The notes beneath the pieces were generated by a model that was not told where the DNA came from, ran no database searches, and saw nothing but the letters and a program-made list of their open reading frames with translations. This document shows positions 6,431-10,514 of a stretch of DNA of 10,514 nt, piece after piece (the first letter of the stretch is position 1; the number at the start of each line of letters is the position of its first letter). The position numbers and the translations under genes were made by a program. Origin of the DNA: Acidobacteriaceae bacterium (GTDB lineage Bacteria; Acidobacteriota; Terriglobia; Terriglobales; Acidobacteriaceae); assembly GCA_030049955.1 (NCBI GenBank), contig JASIJX010000297.1, forward strand, positions 1 to 10,514. Direction: 5' to 3'.

Positions 6431-7957
6431 TCAATTTTGCGAAGGGCAGGATTGCTTCTCTTCGGCTTGAGGTTGATTTTGCGGAAGAGTCATCCTCTGG
6501 ATCGAACGAGCCTTTTTTCGCCCCACCAGAAATCCGATTGTGCGATCTGAGCTGGGCGTATAGGGCGGCTTCAACGCGCCGTCGAGAAGCGATCCGACGA
6601 ATGTGTTTTGCAGAAACACACCCTTCTTTTTCGAGAACACACTAAATCCGTCAAAGCCGTGGTAGGCGCCCATGCCGCTTGACCCGACGCCACCGAAAGG
6701 CAGTCGGTGCTGAACGAAGTGAAAGATACAGTCGTTGATCGTTACGCCCCCTGAAACTGTCTGCTCCAGGATCTTCGTTATTCGAGATTTGTTCCGGTCA
6801 AAGTAATAAAGAGCGAGCGGGCGTGGTCGCGCATTGATAAAGCTCAAAGCATCCTCGATCGAGGAGTATTCAATGATAGGCAGGACCGGCCCAAAGATCT
6901 CTGCCTCCATCACGCTCATTGAGTCGTTTGCACCAACAATAAGTGTAGGAGGAAAGAATCGACTCCCTGCTGTACTATCTCCATGCTTGGAATCGGCCTG
7001 AAGAACGCGCGCCCCTTTGCTCTCCGCGTCCTCCACGAGGTCTCGCATCCGTTCCCAGGCTACCTGACTGATTAAGTGCGTATAATCTGCATTGGTCGCG
7101 GGATCAGGATACCGCTTCGATAGAACTCTCTCGCATTTGCGAACAAACTCATCCACCCTGTTCGAAGGTACAAGTGCATAATCCGGAGCAATGCAGGTTT
7201 GTCCTGCATTCCAGAACTTCGCGGAACATATGCGATCTGCCGCTGTTGCCATTGGATAGGATTCGTGGACTAAAGCGGGCGACTTTCCGCCAAGTTCGAG
7301 AGTCACGGGCGTGAGATTCTCTGCCGCAGCCTTCATCACGAGTTTGCCAACACCTTCGGAACCCGTGAAGAGAAGATGGTCAAACGGCAGCGCAGAAAAA
7401 GCCGAAGCAACTTCTCGACCTCCTGTGACAACTGCGACGTATTCCTCGGGAAATGCCTCACTGATCATTCGCCGTATGACCTCGGCGGTAGCGGGTGCAA
7501 GCTCAGACGGCTTAACGATGACATGATTGCCTGCTGCAATCGCATTGGCCAGTGGCGACAGCGTCAGTAACACCGGAAAGTTCCATGCACCAATGACTCC
7601 TACCACTCCCAGAGGCTGATACATAATCTTTGTCCGGCCAGGTAGGAACTGCCAGTTCGTCGTCGCGCTGCGTGTCTGCATCCAGCCGCGGAGATTGCGT
7701 TTCACAAATCGAATCTCGTCGATAACCGGGAATATCTCAAGCAGCCGGGTTTCCCTGATAGAACGCTGTCCATAGTCTTCCTTTACTGCTTCAACGATTG
7801 TGCTTTGATAATTGACGATGCTCTGCAGCAAGATGTCCAGTGCTTCCCGCCGCTTCTCGAGTCCAAGAGGAGCGCATTGGCGAAAGCTGCTCCGCTGGCG
7901 CTCAAATACCACTTGCAGCGCGTGGATATTTGCATCCGGCTGACAGTCAATTCCCAT
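6431..7957 (-). CDS. Aldehyde dehydrogenase, coniferyl-aldehyde-dehydrogenase-like
   Basis: An NAD(P)+-dependent aldehyde dehydrogenase of 508 residues. Cofactor-domain motifs are GVIGAWNFPVLL (120-131, N126) and VIVKPSE (146-152, K149). FTGSEGVGKLVMKAA (197-211) is followed by the general-base motif LELGGKSP (220-227, E221) and the nucleophile motif NAGQTCIAPDY (250-260, C255). EIFGPVLP (353-360) and the C-terminal LPFGGVGSSGMGAYHGFDGFSVFS (419-442) are also present. The ALPFDHLLFTG and AYHG segments fit the coniferyl/long-chain aldehyde branch; the true substrate is unknown. A hydrophilic tail of about 60 residues follows the usual family end. The start at 7957 is preferred over the in-frame ATG at 7987: GAGG (7968-7965) sits 7 nt upstream of it, and the longer version has no ribosome site. 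GC is about 42-58% in sampled lines against about 65% in neighbours, suggesting transfer. Confidence 0.92.
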   Translation of the reverse strand: MGIDCQPDANIHALQVVFERQRSSFRQCAPLGLEKRREALDILLQSIVNYQSTIVEAVKEDYGQRSIRETRLLEIFPVIDEIRFVKRNLRGWMQTRSATTNWQFLPGRTKIMYQPLGVVGVIGAWNFPVLLTLSPLANAIAAGNHVIVKPSELAPATAEVIRRMISEAFPEEYVAVVTGGREVASAFSALPFDHLLFTGSEGVGKLVMKAAAENLTPVTLELGGKSPALVHESYPMATAADRICSAKFWNAGQTCIAPDYALVPSNRVDEFVRKCERVLSKRYPDPATNADYTHLISQVAWERMRDLVEDAESKGARVLQADSKHGDSTAGSRFFPPTLIVGANDSMSVMEAEIFGPVLPIIEYSSIEDALSFINARPRPLALYYFDRNKSRITKILEQTVSGGVTINDCIFHFVQHRLPFGGVGSSGMGAYHGFDGFSVFSKKKGVFLQNTFVGSLLDGALKPPYTPSSDRTIGFLVGRKKARSIQRMTLPQNQPQAEEKQSCPSQN

Positions 7958-8082
7958 CAAGACACCTCGTCCTCGCGCGTAAATCAAAACTGGCTGCGAG
8001 GGGACGGCTCAACTTAACCGCTTTATACGTATTGTCGGCTAGCCGGAGACTACCTCTGCGGACCGCAAATCCCCGGAAGCGA

Positions 8083-8112
8083 CCGCGGATCCTTCATTGC
8101 GCTCAGGATGAC
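8083..8112 (-). repeat. Dispersed intergenic repeat (GTCATCCTGAGC type), copy 2
   Basis: On the minus strand it reads GTCATCCTGAGC, a short variable centre, then GAAGGATCCGCGG, matching copy 1 at 6321-6350 in inverted orientation. It lies 24 nt beyond the flavin reductase stop and upstream of the aldehyde dehydrogenase start. The two copies bracket the aldehyde dehydrogenase gene, 1.7 kb apart. Confidence 0.75.
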
Positions 8113-8136
8113 AAAGTTCAGCGAATGTGCGGTGCG

Positions 8137-8775
8137 TCATTGCTGCTGCTTCTTCCAGTCCTCAAACTTAATCCGCGGAATCTGAATAAACGCATCGCGC
8201 GTGCGCACATAATTTCCCGTCCCGTTCATGCGGCCGACGGCGTGCAAATCTTCGGCCTTGATGTACGGTCCCGCGGGATCGACAAAGCGGTCATCCACAT
8301 ACACGTTCACCACTCGACCGAGCACGATGCGCGAGCGGCCGATCTCCACGGTCGCATACTCGCGGCACTCGAGCGCCGCAGGCGCTTCGGCGATGCGCGG
8401 CACTTTGACCGCCTCTGACGGCGCAGTGGTAAGGCCGGCCAGTTCAATCTCGTTGATCTCCGCCGGAAAATCCGTTGCGCAGATGTTCATCTGCTGCGCG
8501 ATGTTTTCGGTTACCACGTTGACGACGAACTCGCCCGTGCGGCGGATATTGTAGGCCGTGTCCTTGGGCACGTGGTCGCCTTCAGGGCGGTTTTGCACGC
8601 CGATGCCCACAACCGGCGGCTCGGTGCCGAAGTAGTTGAAGGCGCTGAAGGGCGCGGCATTGAGCCGGCCGTGCTGGTCCATGCTGGTAATCAGCGCAAT
8701 CGGCCGGGGCGCCACCAGGCCGATCAGCAGTTTGTAGGCAACGCTTGCCGGCGCCTTTTCGAGATCGAATCGCAT
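8137..8775 (-). CDS. Flavin reductase-like, FMN-binding split-barrel protein
   Basis: A 212-residue soluble protein. The N-terminal split-barrel signature includes LLIGLVAPRPIALIT (16-30), GRLNAAPFSAFNYFGTEPPVVGIGV (36-60) and KDTAYNIRRTGEFVVNVV (71-88). These are hallmarks of the flavin reductase-like domain (DIM6/NTAB type) that binds FMN. The later EIGRSRIVLGRVVNVYVDD stretch is also typical. Members act as NAD(P)H:flavin oxidoreductases or as FMN-dependent enzymes of unknown substrate; no partner monooxygenase is visible here. The ATG at 8775 is preceded by AGGAG 15 nt upstream, inside heptamer repeat copy B; no closer ribosome site exists. It is downstream of, and co-directional with, the thioredoxin-like gene, with only the repeat between them, so the two may share a transcript. 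Confidence 0.9.
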   Translation of the reverse strand: MRFDLEKAPASVAYKLLIGLVAPRPIALITSMDQHGRLNAAPFSAFNYFGTEPPVVGIGVQNRPEGDHVPKDTAYNIRRTGEFVVNVVTENIAQQMNICATDFPAEINEIELAGLTTAPSEAVKVPRIAEAPAALECREYATVEIGRSRIVLGRVVNVYVDDRFVDPAGPYIKAEDLHAVGRMNGTGNYVRTRDAFIQIPRIKFEDWKKQQQ

Positions 8776-8778
8776 AAG

Positions 8779-8865
8779 GGCAGCTTCTAGCTCCTAGCTT
8801 CCAGCCTCTAGCTTCTCACAGGAGCATTGAGCTGCAGTAGTACGAGCTAGAGGCTAAAAGCTGCC
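8779..8865. repeat. CTAGCTT heptamer inverted-array element, copy B
   Basis: Five 7-nt units run from 8780 to 8814 (GCAGCTT, CTAGCTC, CTAGCTT, CCAGCCT, CTAGCTT). About 30 nt later, 8845-8865 reads on the minus strand as three units (GCAGCTT, TTAGCCT, CTAGCT). Pairing is nested: outer stem 8779-8786 with 8858-8865 (8 bp, perfect) and inner stem 8803-8813 with 8845-8855 (11 bp, perfect), leaving two unpaired left-arm units. The element fills the 92-nt gap between the thioredoxin-like stop (8868) and the flavin reductase start (8775) almost exactly. It has the same 5+3 architecture as copy A, in the opposite orientation relative to the flanking genes. Confidence 0.85.
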
Positions 8866-8867
8866 TT

Positions 8868-9368
8868 TCAGCAGTGCAGGGCCGTCACCGGGCAGCCGGG
8901 CCGCTGCGGCCGCCACCGCACCAGGAAATCCGTTACCGACGAGGACTGCATGTCGCGCATGGTTCTGAACTCGCCGCCCTTCTGGCTGTAGAGCAGCTTG
9001 CCATACGCGCTCAATACCGCGAGAGCGGGAACGCCCTTCTTCACGGGAACGCCGTACTTGCCGGCAAGATCAATGTTGGTATCGATCTGGTCGAGGCCGA
9101 TGTTCACACGCACCAGCACGAAGTTCGCATTGAGGATCGGCAGGTTCTGCTGGTTATGGAAGTAGATATCCAGGACCTGGCAGTCGCCGCACCAGTTGCC
9201 GCCAAAGTCCAGGATCACGCGCTTGTGCTGTGCGGCCGCGGTCTTGAGGCCGGCAGCGATATCTGCCCTGGCGCGCTCGGGTGCGGGATAGATTTCGTGC
9301 TCGGCGGGGCGGGCGGCAAGAGCAAAGAAAAACAGAGCCGCGGCGGCAAAAAACCGTCTGAATTTCAT
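8868..9368 (-). CDS. Exported thioredoxin-like protein with WCGDC motif
   Basis: A 166-residue protein. MKFRRFFAAAALFFFALAARPA is a clear Sec signal peptide (about residues 1-22), so the mature protein should be periplasmic. The thioredoxin fold follows: RVILDFGGNWCGDCQVLD (50-67) with redox pair C60-G61-D62-C63, and the cis-proline loop KGVPALAVL (111-119, P114). Such proteins reduce or exchange disulfides, or serve in cytochrome maturation; the partner is unknown. Two more cysteines sit at the C-terminus (C159, and C166 as the last residue). The start at 9368 is chosen over the longer open frame to 9572 because it gives a proper signal peptide, has GGAGG 11 nt upstream, and avoids overlap with the divergent cupin gene. 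The stop is 2 nt from repeat copy B. Confidence 0.88.
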   Translation of the reverse strand: MKFRRFFAAAALFFFALAARPAEHEIYPAPERARADIAAGLKTAAAQHKRVILDFGGNWCGDCQVLDIYFHNQQNLPILNANFVLVRVNIGLDQIDTNIDLAGKYGVPVKKGVPALAVLSAYGKLLYSQKGGEFRTMRDMQSSSVTDFLVRWRPQRPGCPVTALHC

Positions 9369-9400
9369 GGGAGCAGGAGCCTCCGACTGCCATAAGTTTG

Positions 9401-9414
9401 CCACATTCATGTGG
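9401..9414. promoter_or_regulatory. Candidate operator palindrome between divergent genes
   Basis: CCACAT-TC-ATGTGG is a perfect 6-bp inverted repeat with a 2-nt centre, in the 112-nt gap between the divergent thioredoxin-like and cupin starts. The size and symmetry suit a dimeric regulator. No regulator gene is present nearby, and it could be chance. Confidence 0.3.
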
Positions 9415-9480
9415 GCCAGCATCTCAAGAGATAGAGCAGCGCAAGACATCGGCTCAAAATTTCCCAATGAGGTCAACGCT

Positions 9481-9891
9481 ATGGCAGCTAATGCTCCTTT
9501 CTCGCCGCCGCAGACCGACGGGATCGCCCGCTTCGATTTTGTCCAGGAGATAGCCCGTGCGGAGACGCGCAAACCGTGGCCCTCGGGCGTCTACTCCAAA
9601 ACCCTGGTGAAGCAATCTGATATCCGCCTGGTGCTGGTGATGATGGATGGCGGCGCACGCATGGACGAACATCACGCCGACGGTTCGGTTTCCGTTCAGG
9701 TTCTGCGCGGGTCAATCCGCCTGCGAGCCGACAGAGCGACCGAGGAGATTCAGAAGGGCCAGATCCTTACCATGCCCCCGTCCGTGAAGCATGACGTCGA
9801 GGCGCTCGAGCCCAGCGTGTTTCTGCTTACGCTTTCCTGGCCGGACAGCGAGAAGTTGAAGAGGATGCCGCATCGCGGTTACGGATCCTAG
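9481..9891 (+). CDS. Small single-domain cupin protein
   Basis: A 136-residue soluble protein with one beta-barrel cupin domain at about 45-122. The first cupin motif is GGARMDEHHADGSVSVQVLRG (57-77), with H64/H65 as candidate metal ligands and the conserved closing Gly. The second is GQILTMPPSVKHDVEA (93-108), with the typical Pro pair and His104. The usual acidic ligand of motif 1 is not obvious (S or V at the expected place), so metal binding is uncertain. Such small cupins are often enzymes or sensors of unknown substrate. ATG 9481 is preferred over an in-frame upstream ATG at 9367: GAGG (9469-9472) lies 8 nt before it, and the longer form would overlap the divergent thioredoxin-like start. 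It is divergent from that gene across a short shared control region. Confidence 0.82.
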   Translation: MAANAPFSPPQTDGIARFDFVQEIARAETRKPWPSGVYSKTLVKQSDIRLVLVMMDGGARMDEHHADGSVSVQVLRGSIRLRADRATEEIQKGQILTMPPSVKHDVEALEPSVFLLTLSWPDSEKLKRMPHRGYGS

Positions 9892-10384
9892 CAACTCCGG
9901 ATTTGCTTCACGATTTTTTTCTGAAAGCCGAGGATCTTGACAGCCATTTTTCCCGCGGCTTTCAGCGAACCCGAAGCCGGCTACATTTTTTTCTTTTTCA
10001 AAAACTAAGTGTGGGGAATAAAGAGGTTAGAAGCGCGGATTGCGCAAGTGTCTGAAAGCAAAGCGTCGAGTTTGCAAGTGTTTGAAAGAAAGCAAGATCG
10101 GTGTTTGCGCGCGATTCACGTTGTCGTATTCCGATTTCAACGTAGCAAAAACGAACCGAATTCACAGCAATGTTTGCGAAGAAAATTTTCGCGTAGTTTG
10201 TTAGCCCGCATGCGCACTGCCTCATGAGCTGAAGCCGCGCGATTCTTGGGGCGCGTAGTGCACGAACTAGAGCCCGTACTCTTCGCGGACTGAAGCCCGT
10301 ATCGTTCAAGACTTCGCAACTGACCTGACCCACGCCCGGCAAATTATTCACGCCCGGCCCTCGCCGCATGTAACCTGTGTATGG
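9892..10384. other. AT-richer intergenic region without a supported gene
   Basis: About 490 nt. Beyond the hairpins at 9921-9998 it holds an imperfect 30-nt direct repeat (10041-10070 and 10071-10100, sharing GCAAGTGT and TGAAAG). It also has two or three loose copies of ACTNNAGCCCGTA (10265-10277, 10289-10301, and a weaker one near 10228). Open frames here on both strands have no recognisable protein character or ribosome sites, so none is called. No tRNA or known RNA gene was recognised. Confidence 0.6.
9921..9998 (+). terminator. Probable terminator of the cupin gene with alternative pairings
   Basis: CTGAAAGCCG (9921-9930) pairs perfectly with CGGCTTTCAG (9956-9965). The same middle arm (9956-9961) can instead pair with AAGCCG (9974-9979), which is followed after GCTACA by seven T (9986-9992) and five more T (9994-9998). 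The second hairpin plus T-tract resembles a rho-independent terminator 30-100 nt after the cupin stop. The first hairpin would compete with it. Confidence 0.5.
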
Positions 10385-10514
10385 ATGGCTGACACGGCCG
10401 AGGTGAAAAAGAAGCTAGAATCCGCCACGTTTCCCAACCTGGAGACGATGATGGAGGGGTATGCTCGCGCTGCTGCCGAAGTGGCCCAAAGCCAGTTCCG
10501 CCGCACCCTCGACT
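10385..10514 (+). CDS. Hypothetical protein, N-terminal fragment (runs off window)
   Basis: An open frame from ATG 10385 to the window edge gives 43 residues beginning MADTAEVKKKLESATFPNLE and continuing with an Ala-rich, amphipathic helical stretch (MMEGYARAAAEVAQSQFRR). GC content and codon choice return to those of the housekeeping genes, unlike the preceding intergenic region, which supports real coding. No strong ribosome site is seen; the upstream sequence is GTGTATGG. I do not recognise the family from this fragment. Confidence 0.55.
   Translation, partial: MADTAEVKKKLESATFPNLETMMEGYARAAAEVAQSQFRRTLD

Noticed and set aside
8022..8027. TATAAA on the minus strand as the aldehyde dehydrogenase -10
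   Set aside because: Position is plausible, but there is no -35 at proper spacing (GTCTCC/TCTCCG), so it is not called as a promoter.
9369..9572. N-terminal extension of the thioredoxin-like frame (68 extra codons)
   Set aside because: It would bury the signal peptide and overlap the divergent cupin gene; the Met at 9368 has a good leader and ribosome site.
9937..9942. Perfect TTGACA as a -35 box
   Set aside because: No acceptable -10 occurs 16-18 nt downstream (TTTCAG), and it lies in the loop of the post-cupin hairpin.
9998..10369. A 123-codon minus-strand frame in the last intergenic region
   Set aside because: Its product mirrors the noncoding repeats, has no ribosome site and no family resemblance.

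Overview
The window looks like chromosomal DNA of an Acidobacteriota (Terriglobia-type) bacterium. The main clue is the large Oar-like TonB-dependent receptor at the left edge, a paralogue-rich family in that phylum. GC-rich housekeeping genes and short dispersed intergenic repeats fit the same picture. The assignment is inferred from protein style, not from a marker gene.

Layout. Bases 1-2232 (+) are the C-terminal 743 residues of the receptor. A perfect 13-bp hairpin at 2258-2287 is a shared bidirectional terminator between it and a converging minus-strand pair: mltG (endolytic murein transglycosylase, 4264-3212) and an outer-membrane lipoprotein (3215-2313) that overlaps mltG by 4 bases. 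Divergent from mltG is ruvX/yqgF (4429-4884), which has no ATG, GTG or TTG start ahead of its first catalytic motif and probably starts at CTG. Then come greA (5020-5541) and a CDP-alcohol phosphatidyltransferase (5665-6291). A coniferyl-aldehyde-dehydrogenase-like gene (7957-6431, -) has clearly lower GC and lies between two inverted copies of a dispersed 30-nt repeat. Next are a flavin reductase-like protein (8775-8137, -), an exported thioredoxin-like protein (9368-8868, -) and a divergent small cupin (9481-9891, +). About 490 nt of AT-richer noncoding DNA with hairpins and weak repeats follow, and then the first 43 codons of an unrecognised protein.

The most unusual feature is a pair of intergenic elements (5551-5650 and 8779-8865). 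Each has five tandem CTAGCTT-like heptamers, a 30-50 nt spacer, and three heptamers in inverted orientation. Each nearly fills the gap between two co-directional genes and includes or abuts the only Shine-Dalgarno-like AGGAG of the downstream gene. They look like two copies of one repeat family that folds into RNA or DNA hairpins, possibly mobile or regulatory. No CRISPR array, transposase, phage gene, tRNA or rRNA was seen. No dedicated defence or biosynthetic system is visible.
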